From positions 1-37,276 of the forward strand of contig SYKL01000495.1 of assembly GCA_005797785.1 (NCBI GenBank): a stretch of DNA of 37,276 bases, in the 5' to 3' direction. The position numbers were made by a program, and so were the translations under genes. Below, in pieces: positions 18,268 to 26,607 of the stretch. The DNA comes from Pseudomonadota bacterium. Lineage in GTDB: Bacteria > Myxococcota_A > UBA796 > GCA-2862545. Position 1 is the stretch's first letter, and every line of letters begins with the position of its first letter. Below the pieces are notes generated by a model. It made no database searches, was not told the origin of the DNA, and was given only the letters and a program-made list of their open reading frames with translations.

Positions 18268-19368
18268 ATGCCCCTCGACATCGCGCCCGACGTTCACCTT
18301 GCTCGTACGCCCGATCCTACGTTTTATCGGGATCCTGCGTGGTACCTTCGCACCGTCCGCGAGGTCTTCCCCGCGACTTGGAACTTCCTCCACGATCAAA
18401 CCGATGCTCCCAAAGACGGCGTTTTCCCGCTGACCTGGATGGAGGGCTCGATCGACGAGCCGCTGCTTGCGGTTCGGGAAAACGGAGCAACCTCGATCCT
18501 CTCGAATGTGTGCACCCACCGTTCGGCGCTCGTCGTGCCCACTGCGACGGATCTGCCTACCGTTTTGCGTTGCCCCTACCACGGCAGGCGGTTCTCCCGG
18601 GACGGCCAATGCCTGAGCATGCCCGACTACCCGGTACCCGGATTTCCTTGCTCTGACGACCATTTGTCTCGGGTATCCACCGAGACGTTCGGCCCGTGTG
18701 CCTTTGCAAACCTTCGGCCGTCCACACCGCTCTCCGAATTGTTGAGCTCGCTTGAACCGATCGTGGGTTGGCTCCCCTGGGACGAGTACGTCCCCGACCC
18801 GACCGGAACCGTCGAGTATGACGTCGCCTGCCACTGGGCACTTTGGTGCGAAAACTACCTTGAAGGGTACCATATTCCCTGGATTCACCCGGGTCTGGCC
18901 AAAACCATCGACTACAAATCGTACCGCAGCGAAATCGGCCCGTATGGATCGCTACAAACCGCCTACGCCCTCGACGGCGAGCCGGCTTTTGAACTCCCGG
19001 AAGGCCATCCCGAGTCTGGGCACCGCGTCGCCGCGTGGTACATCGCGTTGTTTCCCACCACGATGATCAACCTGTATCCTTGGGGACTTTCCCTAAATCT
19101 CATCCGGCCGCAAGGACCAACCTTCACGAAAATCCTCTACCGACGTTATCTCTGGCGGCCCGATCTCATCGAACGCGGCGCGGGCGCCGGATTGGCGGGC
19201 GTCGAGGAAGAAGACGATCAGATGAATGAGCAGGTTCAAAAGGGTGTTCGCGGCCTTCTCGCCGGACGCGGCCGGTACCAACCCGAACGCGAAATCGGCG
19301 TCTGGCACTTTCACCGACAGCTTCAAGCGCTTTTGGGAACGTCCAATTCAGCGACCACGCCAAAGTGA
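18268..19368 (+). CDS. Rieske-type non-haem iron oxygenase alpha subunit
   Basis: Rieske CTH...CPYH (SNVCTHRSALVV...LRCPYHGRRFSRDGQCL) and mononuclear iron motif CENYLEGYHIPWIHPGL. Confidence 0.92.
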   Translation: MPLDIAPDVHLARTPDPTFYRDPAWYLRTVREVFPATWNFLHDQTDAPKDGVFPLTWMEGSIDEPLLAVRENGATSILSNVCTHRSALVVPTATDLPTVLRCPYHGRRFSRDGQCLSMPDYPVPGFPCSDDHLSRVSTETFGPCAFANLRPSTPLSELLSSLEPIVGWLPWDEYVPDPTGTVEYDVACHWALWCENYLEGYHIPWIHPGLAKTIDYKSYRSEIGPYGSLQTAYALDGEPAFELPEGHPESGHRVAAWYIALFPTTMINLYPWGLSLNLIRPQGPTFTKILYRRYLWRPDLIERGAGAGLAGVEEEDDQMNEQVQKGVRGLLAGRGRYQPEREIGVWHFHRQLQALLGTSNSATTPK

Positions 19369-20147
19369 TCTGAGCACCAGACGCCTACGGCGATCGCCTC
19401 GGTGCCGACCAATTCCGTCCGGCGCACTTTCGCATTGCGCGCATATACCCGGTCATACCGCACATCCCGTGGTGCACCTTTGTGCGCCAACGCCATTCCA
19501 TTGCGGGCGGTATCCACCGTCGCTCCTGCACCTTCTCCTTTTTTCTCCCATGCATCCACATAACCCGCATCGATCCGACCCGATTCGTGTGGCCAGCTCG
19601 GATCGAAATTGAAATCCCCCAGCCATACCGCCCAAGAGTACCGCGATAAGGTGGTTTGAATCGCAATCAGTTGCTCACCACGCTTGGCATGGTTGTCCCG
19701 CTGGCTTTCCAGATGCGCGGTGGCCACCACACCGGAACCGATCTCCGCGGCGCACAGTTGCCGGCCTTTTTCGGAGGGAAGATCTTCGATAAATACGCGG
19801 GCAGGCCGCCGACCCCACAATACCGTCGCATAGGGTTCCACCGAATCCGGAAAGCCGTGCGAAACCCACCCTTGACGCACCCAGTCGGTCGACAAAAACT
19901 GAAGAAGAAAGCTCGGAGTCACTTCTTGAAGCGCAATCACATCCGCGCCCGATGCCCCCAGCGCGTCGATGGTCGCCCGCGTGCGTTCCTCCCGTTCGAA
20001 GCGATCAAACCACACATTCCAGGTGGCGACTTTCAGCTTCGTTGAAAGCGATGCTTTTACCTGCCCCCGGCACCAACCGTCGCGCCATACCCAAGGCAGA
20101 GATGAGGAAACCAGTGATTCGTTCAAACCTGTTCGCTCCCCGCTCAT
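19323..20147 (-). CDS. Endonuclease/exonuclease/phosphatase (EEP) family protein
   Basis: KVATWNVWFDRFEREERTRATIDAL, DVIALQEVTPSFL, AVWLGDFNFDPSW, YDRVYARN, SDHFGVVAEL. Confidence 0.88.
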   Translation of the reverse strand: MSGERTGLNESLVSSSLPWVWRDGWCRGQVKASLSTKLKVATWNVWFDRFEREERTRATIDALGASGADVIALQEVTPSFLLQFLSTDWVRQGWVSHGFPDSVEPYATVLWGRRPARVFIEDLPSEKGRQLCAAEIGSGVVATAHLESQRDNHAKRGEQLIAIQTTLSRYSWAVWLGDFNFDPSWPHESGRIDAGYVDAWEKKGEGAGATVDTARNGMALAHKGAPRDVRYDRVYARNAKVRRTELVGTEAIAVGVWCSDHFGVVAELDVPKSA

Positions 20148-20195
20148 TGTAAGCGGTCCGATGAAATATTCATCCCCCTTCCGCGTCTAAGCGCC

Positions 20196-23100
20196 GTGTT
20201 CGAACGTGCACCGCTGCTGCCGCCCGCTCTGGTCGCCACCGCTTTGGTCGGCGCTTTCCTCCTTGGTTTACCCTGGGGCAGCTGGCGATTCGGACCTGCG
20301 CTGACCGACGAGGCCCCTTATGTGGAAATTGTGGGCCACTATTCACCCGATCGTTGGGGTTCTAGCGGTACCATCGGCTCGGGCCCCGGTTCCGACATCC
20401 GACTCACCGAAGCGGACATTCCTCCCCAATTGGGGCGATTTGAGGCCACAGAAGCCGGTATCCACTACATCCACGACACCACATCCAATAATGCGGCATT
20501 CTATCCTATTGGAACGGGCCCTTTTGCACGCGTCCGGCCGGTGGCCGACGCTTTAGAACCCGTTCAATCCGGCGATCGGGTGTTGGTCTCGAAGGAGGCG
20601 ATCGCCGAAGCCGAGCTTCCCAGCCGATGCGACACCGCGACGCCTTTGCAGTTGGTCGATGCCACCGGATTATGGCTGTCCGAAAGCGGTGAACCGCGCA
20701 CTTGGGAGATTCCAGCCATCGGCGGCACCACCTCCACCTCGGGCGATGAAACCTTGGTTCTGCTGGAGAGTGGGCTTTGGAGGGTGCCTTCCGCAGAAGT
20801 CAAAAATGCCGAGGCCGTCGGAACCAAGATCAACGATTTCTCCGGCCGCTTCGAAAAGCCCGACGCCTACGTGCAAATCGGCGATGGCTCGCCGGTACCG
20901 ATCGGAATCACCGGCCGCTCCACCCCCTTGGACCCCGCTTTTCATGTCTTTCGACGAAAGCCGATGTCGGAATCGGCCTCCCCCTGGGCGTGGCGGATCG
21001 CGGACGCGCTCGCCTGGGTCGGTTTTGAAAGTGGGTTTTCGCCGCACATCGGGCGAGCCGACGGTTTCACCGGCCATTTGTACCGCTGCAACGAGCAGCC
21101 CCGGCCGATCGGAGAACAAGCTCTAAAGTCCGGCGACGTTCTACTCGCGGGTCACACCACTTTCGGCTTGAGAACGACCGAAAACCACGCCGTGGAGTTC
21201 ACTCCGACCGAACCTCCCGCTCACCGAGTTCACGCACTAAGTTCCGTTTCTCTCGGCAGAATCCGCAGCGTCAATCCGCACTGGTCGGTTCCGACCTGCG
21301 GTTCCGGCACCCTCCTGTTCCGTGGAACCACCGATGAAACGCTACTTCCAGAGGGCGTCGCCCCCGCAACCCCCAACCGTTGGTTGGCGTCGGAGCAATC
21401 CCTCATCGAAGTGCCGCTTCCCGCTTGGGCGGCACGCCACCATCCGCAGATTCAGGAACAAGGACTGCTTCGCGTCGATCTCTTGGAGATCTGCGTTGAA
21501 CATGGAAGACTGCGCATCGTCGATGATTTTGGACCTCCTTCGCTCAATTTGAACGAGCTGCACGGCAATTTCGTGGTCTCCGGCAGTTCCATCGGATTAG
21601 CCGGTCACAATCTACGCTTTTCCGCGCACCGACCTTGGTTGGAACGTGCACTGCCGTTGTTGTTGTTTCTACCGATCTTGTTCGCAACCACCTTGGTGAC
21701 CGCACGAAAGTTGCTCGGCGAGTCGGTCGCCCGCTCTCCTGAAGCCCGATTGGACCGTCTGTTTCCCATCTGGACGGTGGCCGCCGTGGGGGCGTTGATC
21801 GGCATTGGCGCCGTGGTGCAGACCCGGCTCGCCACCAGCCCCGCGTTGCTGGGCAGCGGCGACTACCTCCAACGGCACCTTTTAACCTCGCTTCTGGCCA
21901 GTTTTGCATTGCTCGCCGCTGTGGAAATCGGGCTGCACGCGCGAAATGGGTTTATCGATTCCCTACATCGCTCGGTTAAAGTTGCCCGTTCGGGGGCGAT
22001 CACGCTCACCCTGTGGCTGCTGGCCGACCGGGCCCTCTGGAGTCTATGGGGCAGGTCCGATGCGGACATTGCCGCATCGGTGTACGGAGATCTCAACCGC
22101 AGCCTGCTCACCGCCATCGTTCTTGCGGCGCTCCTCACCGGGCTGTCGTTTGCGCTGGGACGCAAGGTCGTTCAGGACAAGATCGCGGAGATCCTTGAGA
22201 ATCTCCGCATCCGTTGGGATAAGCTCCGCCCGACCGATCCCGCACCAGACAGCCGATGGGCTCCGGTGTTTGCCGCTTTCCAAGCGACTCCGCGCTCAGC
22301 GCTCATTCCCATGGGGGTCGGCCTCGCGCTCCTGGTGACGGGCGTTGTGATCGGCGGCACCGGGCGAGGATTGTTTGGCTTCGATCTCAAACTCGCCGAG
22401 TTTGCTGCCTGGCCGATCGGGCTTGCACTGGCGGCATTGTTGGTGTCCTGGTCCCGGACGGGCACCTCACTCGGCCGATTCGCAGTTCCGATCGGCATTG
22501 TGCTGTGGTTGGCATCGGTGACCGCCACGGTGGTGATCTGCTACGCGCTTCGCGGCGACTTTGGGCCGTTGATGGTGCTCGTTCCTGCCATGTTTGGCGG
22601 CGTTGCCATTTGGGTGCTGCCGTGGCGCCTTCCCGGCGACTCCACCTCGCCAACGATGCGGTGGGCGGTTTTGGCCGGATACGCCTCCTGTATCGCGATG
22701 GGGATCGGCCTGGTACTGTTGTTTGTGCCGTTCCTGGAGGCGCATTTTTCCGAGATCCCCGGCATCGGCACCCACGTTCAACGCGCGCTCGGCCGGGTCG
22801 AAACCCACCAGGAAACCTGGTATACGCAGGGCGGACACTGGTCCACCACCGCGAATTGGATGGCCGCAGGCTATTTCGAAGATCGCGAGCGCTACGTCAG
22901 CAACCTCCACTCCGATCTGGCGTTTGTCGCGGTGATGCAAAGCTTCCATGCGGTACGCGCCGCGGGAATCCTCGGACTCTTCCTGGCGGTGATCGCCCTG
23001 CTTGGGGCGATGGGAGAACGCCTGCTGAACGCTGCGGAACTGCAAAGCCTCCCGACGAACGTCGATCCCGATGAAAAGCGGCGAATGGTCCGAAAGCGCA

Positions 23101-23342
23101 TGCCCACACTGCTTCGGGCCGGGGCCGCGGGGTACGCCTGCCTGTTTGCTTCGATGTACCTGGGTTGTGAGCTGATCGTTCATTTGGGGACGTGTTTCAA
23201 TACGCTGCCGCAAACGGGGTTGACGTTGCCGTGGATCAGCGCGGGTGGCTCAGCGTCCGTCGGGTTTGCGATCCTGGTGGGAGCGGCATTAGCGACGTTT
23301 GTGTCGAATCGGAAGGGGTTGGAGGATGGTCAAGTCCATTGA
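20196..23342 (+). CDS. SEDS (FtsW/RodA-like) membrane protein with large (~480 aa) N-terminal extension, possibly FHA-like at its start
   Basis: C-term LGTCFNTLPQTGLTLPWISAGGSASVGFAILVGAAL resembles FtsW/RodA PxTGxxLPFxSxGGS; LHSDLAFVAVMQSFHAVRAAGILGL; N-term GSGPGSDIRLTEADIPPQLGRFE. Confidence 0.78.
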   Translation: MFERAPLLPPALVATALVGAFLLGLPWGSWRFGPALTDEAPYVEIVGHYSPDRWGSSGTIGSGPGSDIRLTEADIPPQLGRFEATEAGIHYIHDTTSNNAAFYPIGTGPFARVRPVADALEPVQSGDRVLVSKEAIAEAELPSRCDTATPLQLVDATGLWLSESGEPRTWEIPAIGGTTSTSGDETLVLLESGLWRVPSAEVKNAEAVGTKINDFSGRFEKPDAYVQIGDGSPVPIGITGRSTPLDPAFHVFRRKPMSESASPWAWRIADALAWVGFESGFSPHIGRADGFTGHLYRCNEQPRPIGEQALKSGDVLLAGHTTFGLRTTENHAVEFTPTEPPAHRVHALSSVSLGRIRSVNPHWSVPTCGSGTLLFRGTTDETLLPEGVAPATPNRWLASEQSLIEVPLPAWAARHHPQIQEQGLLRVDLLEICVEHGRLRIVDDFGPPSLNLNELHGNFVVSGSSIGLAGHNLRFSAHRPWLERALPLLLFLPILFATTLVTARKLLGESVARSPEARLDRLFPIWTVAAVGALIGIGAVVQTRLATSPALLGSGDYLQRHLLTSLLASFALLAAVEIGLHARNGFIDSLHRSVKVARSGAITLTLWLLADRALWSLWGRSDADIAASVYGDLNRSLLTAIVLAALLTGLSFALGRKVVQDKIAEILENLRIRWDKLRPTDPAPDSRWAPVFAAFQATPRSALIPMGVGLALLVTGVVIGGTGRGLFGFDLKLAEFAAWPIGLALAALLVSWSRTGTSLGRFAVPIGIVLWLASVTATVVICYALRGDFGPLMVLVPAMFGGVAIWVLPWRLPGDSTSPTMRWAVLAGYASCIAMGIGLVLLFVPFLEAHFSEIPGIGTHVQRALGRVETHQETWYTQGGHWSTTANWMAAGYFEDRERYVSNLHSDLAFVAVMQSFHAVRAAGILGLFLAVIALLGAMGERLLNAAELQSLPTNVDPDEKRRMVRKRMPTLLRAGAAGYACLFASMYLGCELIVHLGTCFNTLPQTGLTLPWISAGGSASVGFAILVGAALATFVSNRKGLEDGQVH

Positions 23343-23346
23343 CCAT
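23326..23346. terminator. Stop-overlapping hairpin H0: ATGGTCAA-GTCCA-TTGACCAT
   Basis: Perfect 8-bp inverted repeat containing the TGA of the SEDS gene; TTTCT follows. Confidence 0.6.
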
Positions 23347-23404
23347 TTCTGACCCTTGTCCCCCTGAGTCATCCATGGGATTCTAAGCTGGGCGTGGAGG
23401 CACC

Positions 23405-23659
23405 ATGTTCATCGCATCGGGCTTGGTATCCCTAACGACGTACGGGCTCTGCCTGTGGTGGTGGGCCCGAGCCCAAAACGGCATACGAAGTGTGTCGTTG
23501 TGGATTCCCATAGCCGGCGCGGCCGCGATGGCACTTCCATGGGCAGTCTTGGAAGGCGCCCCCATCGGCGGTTTCGAAGCGGTCGTCGCCGCAGTAGCGG
23601 TGGTGCTCGGTCTAACGCAAGGCATCCTCGCGAAAGTGGATTTGGTAATAGCTTCATAA
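23405..23659 (+). CDS. Small membrane protein (84 aa)
   Basis: Two hydrophobic segments (SLWIPIAGAAAMALPWAVL; AVVAAVAVVLGLTQGIL). Confidence 0.55.
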   Translation: MFIASGLVSLTTYGLCLWWWARAQNGIRSVSLWIPIAGAAAMALPWAVLEGAPIGGFEAVVAAVAVVLGLTQGILAKVDLVIAS

Positions 23660-23668
23660 ACGGCGCGG

Positions 23669-23875
23669 CCGATTGCGGACCTGATCGCGTTAGGATCTCC
23701 GCTGGTTGTGCTGGCGGTGCACCAGTTGCAAGTGGCCTCGCTCGGTGCTCCATCCCTCCTGCTTAGCGCGCTCGGACCTGTGGCCTACATTGTGGCCATA
23801 GAGACAACGGTGTGGTTCCGCGTTCGACCGAGCAATACCGAATTGGATTTTCCAGATCCCCCCAGCGTTCCTTGA
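23669..23875 (+). CDS. Possible small membrane ORF in the same frame immediately after the preceding stop; no ATG (candidate GTG/ATT/CTG start), so not in the supplied track
   Basis: Translation PIADLIALGSPLVVLAVHQLQVASLGAPSLLLSALGPVAYIVAIETTVWFRVRPSNTELDFPDPPSVP*. Confidence 0.4.
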   Translation, partial: PIADLIALGSPLVVLAVHQLQVASLGAPSLLLSALGPVAYIVAIETTVWFRVRPSNTELDFPDPPSVP

Positions 23876-24020
23876 CGATACTCTGTCCAATGCCGCTTGT
23901 GCCGAGCACCCGAACCGTGGTCGCTGAAGGAGCCCCTTGTCTGCTTCCTCATTCGTCGGATGGATCGAAAACTGCACAAAAACCTCGTTAAGAACGCGCC
24001 AGCAGACCGACGCAATCACT

Positions 24021-25022
24021 GTGAGCGAGACCCGTGCTCCTGGACTAAGAGCAATCGCGCTGGCATTCTCTCCCCTCTTGCTCATCTTCATTTATGAGCG
24101 AGGTGTTCTCCTGCTCGGACTCTTCCGCGCTTTGCCCAAAGCGCTTTTCGACCTCCTGTTTCCGAAAACGCTGAGCGACGTCGTCGTCGGCCGTCACCAC
24201 CTACAGCCTCGCCGTCGCTACCTGTTTTGGCGAGTTGCACATGGTGAACCCATTGAACTCGCCAACCTAGCGAAGCTCTATTTGCGTGAGGCCAAGATCG
24301 CGCGGGACCCCCCGTTGGATTGGATCGCGCTTCGATCCGACGGTACAGAGGTGATCCTCTACCGTTGGCGGCAAAGCGAGACCGCAAAGGCGGCCCAGAG
24401 GCAGGCCGCAGAGTGGTTACAACGTTCGGACTGGGCACACGCTCCAATAGAACGCCCGCTCGTTACTCCCACCAGTTTGGCGCGACCGAATTCCCTTTCG
24501 GTTCGCCGCAGCGGAGGAACCTCCATTCTGACGTGGGGGAACGTCGGCGTTGATTGGAGTGTTTGGGTTCAATCCACCCTCGGCATGGTCCTCAGCGCGC
24601 TGCTTGCGTACGGTGAGGCTTCCGGTTCGTGGCCAACCGAGCCCTTTTTCGCCTTGCTGTTTTGGCTGAGCGTGCCGCTCTGGCTGGGCACAGCGAGCCT
24701 GACCATGGCCGCCTCCTTCTACTTTCGAATGTTCCGCCTGGCCCCAACCTTAAGGTTGGACGAGAAGGGGATTTGGCAGATTCCGACAAAGCCCGAAGGT
24801 GAAGAAGAAAGCCCTTTGACCCAAGATCGCTTGGTGATCGCCTGGGACCGTATCGAGCGCCTCGCAGTCCGGCCCAGCGGCGCCGCCAACGTCTTTCAGG
24901 TCGTGGCGTTCGCCCTCGACGGAGAAATCGAGCTTATCGGACAATATCTCTCGGAAGGCGATGCCACCGGTCTGTTGGCGCAGTTAGAAGAGGAACATCA
25001 ACTGGTCAAGCGGGTTGACTAG
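24021..25022 (+). CDS. Membrane protein of unknown function (two central TM segments)
   Basis: ORF 23937..25022; GTG at 24021 (VSETRAPGLRAIAL) is the likelier start; TM segments around TLGMVLSALLAYG and FFALLFWLSVPLWLGTASLTMAASF. Confidence 0.65.
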   Translation: MSETRAPGLRAIALAFSPLLLIFIYERGVLLLGLFRALPKALFDLLFPKTLSDVVVGRHHLQPRRRYLFWRVAHGEPIELANLAKLYLREAKIARDPPLDWIALRSDGTEVILYRWRQSETAKAAQRQAAEWLQRSDWAHAPIERPLVTPTSLARPNSLSVRRSGGTSILTWGNVGVDWSVWVQSTLGMVLSALLAYGEASGSWPTEPFFALLFWLSVPLWLGTASLTMAASFYFRMFRLAPTLRLDEKGIWQIPTKPEGEEESPLTQDRLVIAWDRIERLAVRPSGAANVFQVVAFALDGEIELIGQYLSEGDATGLLAQLEEEHQLVKRVD

Positions 25023-25024
25023 TT
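25000..25024. terminator. Stop-overlapping hairpin H1: AACTGGTCAA-GCGGG-TTGACTAGTT (one G.T wobble)
   Basis: 10-bp arms; the TAG stop (25020-25022) lies in the right arm. Confidence 0.6.
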
Positions 25025-25034
25025 GTGCCGGTGG

Positions 25035-25370
25035 TCAAGCCGCTTTGCTACTTTTCTCCGCGAGCCGCTTCCGCAGCTCGTGCACCAACCACGCGGCGTC
25101 TCCCGCGGGAAGAGGCGGCGAAACCGCGACCACCTGATCGTTCGTTTTCGTGAGGTAGACCGTTCGCTCACTTGAATCGCCATAAGCCGCGTGGAAGCCT
25201 GCCCGCTCCGCAATTTCGAGTGAAGCTGCCCCGGGCAACAACCCTCGTCCAGCAGGTGGTCGCCGCGGTCCGCACCTGGCGCACAGTCGCAAAGTCCTTA
25301 AAGATCCCCTCGTCAGAGCAAGAACGAATGGCCCGAGCGTTCTCAGCAGCGATGAATTGCAAAGGATAGC
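25035..25370 (-). pseudogene. Possible frameshifted small gene: MQFIAAENARAIRSCSDEGIF... (25362 side) continuing in another frame as SLEIAERAGFHAAYGDSSERTVYLTKTNDQVVAVSPPLPAGDAAWLVHELRKRLAEK
   Basis: Two adjacent minus-strand frames each look protein-like over half of the interval. Confidence 0.3.
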
Positions 25371-25378
25371 GAAAGACA

Positions 25379-25401
25379 AGTAGTCAAGAAACTTGACTAC
25401 T
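25379..25401. terminator. Stop-overlapping hairpin H2: AGTAGTCAAG-AAA-CTTGACTACT
   Basis: Perfect 10-bp inverted repeat containing the TAG of the minus-strand gene 25397..25930. Confidence 0.65.
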
Positions 25402-25930
25402 CCTTCCACGCCCCCGCATCCGCGATCGCCAACAAATAGTCGTACACATCCAGATCTTGCGCGACCGCCTTCGTCTTCGCCAAGTCCTTCGCAAAATCCG
25501 ACAACCCCGCAAACGGCTCCGGCACCTGGCGAACCGACTTGGCCACCTGCTTCACCGCCGGCCGAATTTTCGCCGTAAATCCCGCCCAAACCGCGGCAGC
25601 CACCACATCGTCGAAATCAAACACCGCTTCCTCGACATCCTCGTCGGCGACGTCGCCCTCGAGCACATCCTCGATCCCTTGAAGCATCCCTTCGAGGTCG
25701 AGCTCCTCAAATGCCGCCGCCAAAAGTTCTTTTCCTTCCTCGGAGCGCGCCCACTGTTTCGCCTCATCCACCTCAGCGGTCGGAGTATCGAAGCGCGCCA
25801 ACAATCCCGCCAACACAGCCAACTCGATCGCGTCATCCTCGTCTTTGGACGCATTGTCGAGTGCATCGCGAAGCTGGTCGACGAGAATGCCCCGCTCGTC
25901 TTTGGTGGAATCGATCGATGAGTCCGGCAT
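25397..25930 (-). CDS. Acidic hypothetical protein (177 aa)
   Basis: Low-bias ORF MPDSSIDSTKDERGILVDQLRDALDNASKDED...; no motif recognised. Confidence 0.65.
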   Translation of the reverse strand: MPDSSIDSTKDERGILVDQLRDALDNASKDEDDAIELAVLAGLLARFDTPTAEVDEAKQWARSEEGKELLAAAFEELDLEGMLQGIEDVLEGDVADEDVEEAVFDFDDVVAAAVWAGFTAKIRPAVKQVAKSVRQVPEPFAGLSDFAKDLAKTKAVAQDLDVYDYLLAIADAGAWKE

Positions 25931-26019
25931 GACGCCTCCAAACCCCCTACCTACCCCGGTTCCCGAGCAAGGACCACTCCGCGTTCGCAGCCCCTCTCGC
26001 GCCGAGGTATCGATCCCGC

Positions 26020-26607
26020 ATGCGCATTCTCATCGCCACCCGAAACGATCACAAACTCCACGAGATCCGAGCGATCTTGGCAGATTCCGGCATGGAAATC
26101 TCCGATCTGCGTTCGGTGGAAGGGGCGCCGGAGGAGCTCCCCGAAACCGGCTCCACCTTCGTGGACAACGCCATCGAAAAAGCCCGCTTCATCTATGAGC
26201 TTACCGGACAAGTAGCGGTGGCCGACGATTCCGGGATCGAGGTCGACGCTTTGGGTGGGGCACCCGGCGTATTCAGCAAGCGGTTTTCGCCCGAAGGCAC
26301 AGACCAAGCCAACAATGCCTTCCTCCTGCAGAAGCTCGCCGGCGTCTCCGACCGACGCGCCCGCTACCGCTGTGTGATCGCCGTGGTTGGCCCAAAGGGA
26401 GAGTTCGTCGCCGAGGGCCGCTGTGAGGGCTCCATCGTCGAAGGTCCTCGCGGACACGGAGGCTTCGGCTACGATCCATACTTTGTTCCAGAAGAATTCC
26501 CCGACCGCACCATGGCCGAGCTGACCCTCGACGAAAAGAACGCCATCAGCCACCGGGGACGCGCCTTTCGTCAGCTTCCAAGCCTCCTCACGCGGATCCA
26601 CTCATGA
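26020..26607 (+). CDS. rdgB: RdgB/HAM1 family non-canonical purine NTP pyrophosphatase
   Basis: MRILIATRNDHKLHEIRAIL, ENTGSTFVDNA-like (ETGSTFVDNAIEKA), ADDSGIEVDALGGAPGVFSKRFSPE, GFGYDPYFVPE, SHRGRAF. Confidence 0.97.
   Translation: MRILIATRNDHKLHEIRAILADSGMEISDLRSVEGAPEELPETGSTFVDNAIEKARFIYELTGQVAVADDSGIEVDALGGAPGVFSKRFSPEGTDQANNAFLLQKLAGVSDRRARYRCVIAVVGPKGEFVAEGRCEGSIVEGPRGHGGFGYDPYFVPEEFPDRTMAELTLDEKNAISHRGRAFRQLPSLLTRIHS

Noticed and set aside
25035-25589. 184-aa minus-strand ORF as a complete gene
   Set aside because: Its N-terminal part overlaps the better-supported 25397..25930 gene in another frame and is Gly-rich shadow sequence; only the C-terminal part looks real
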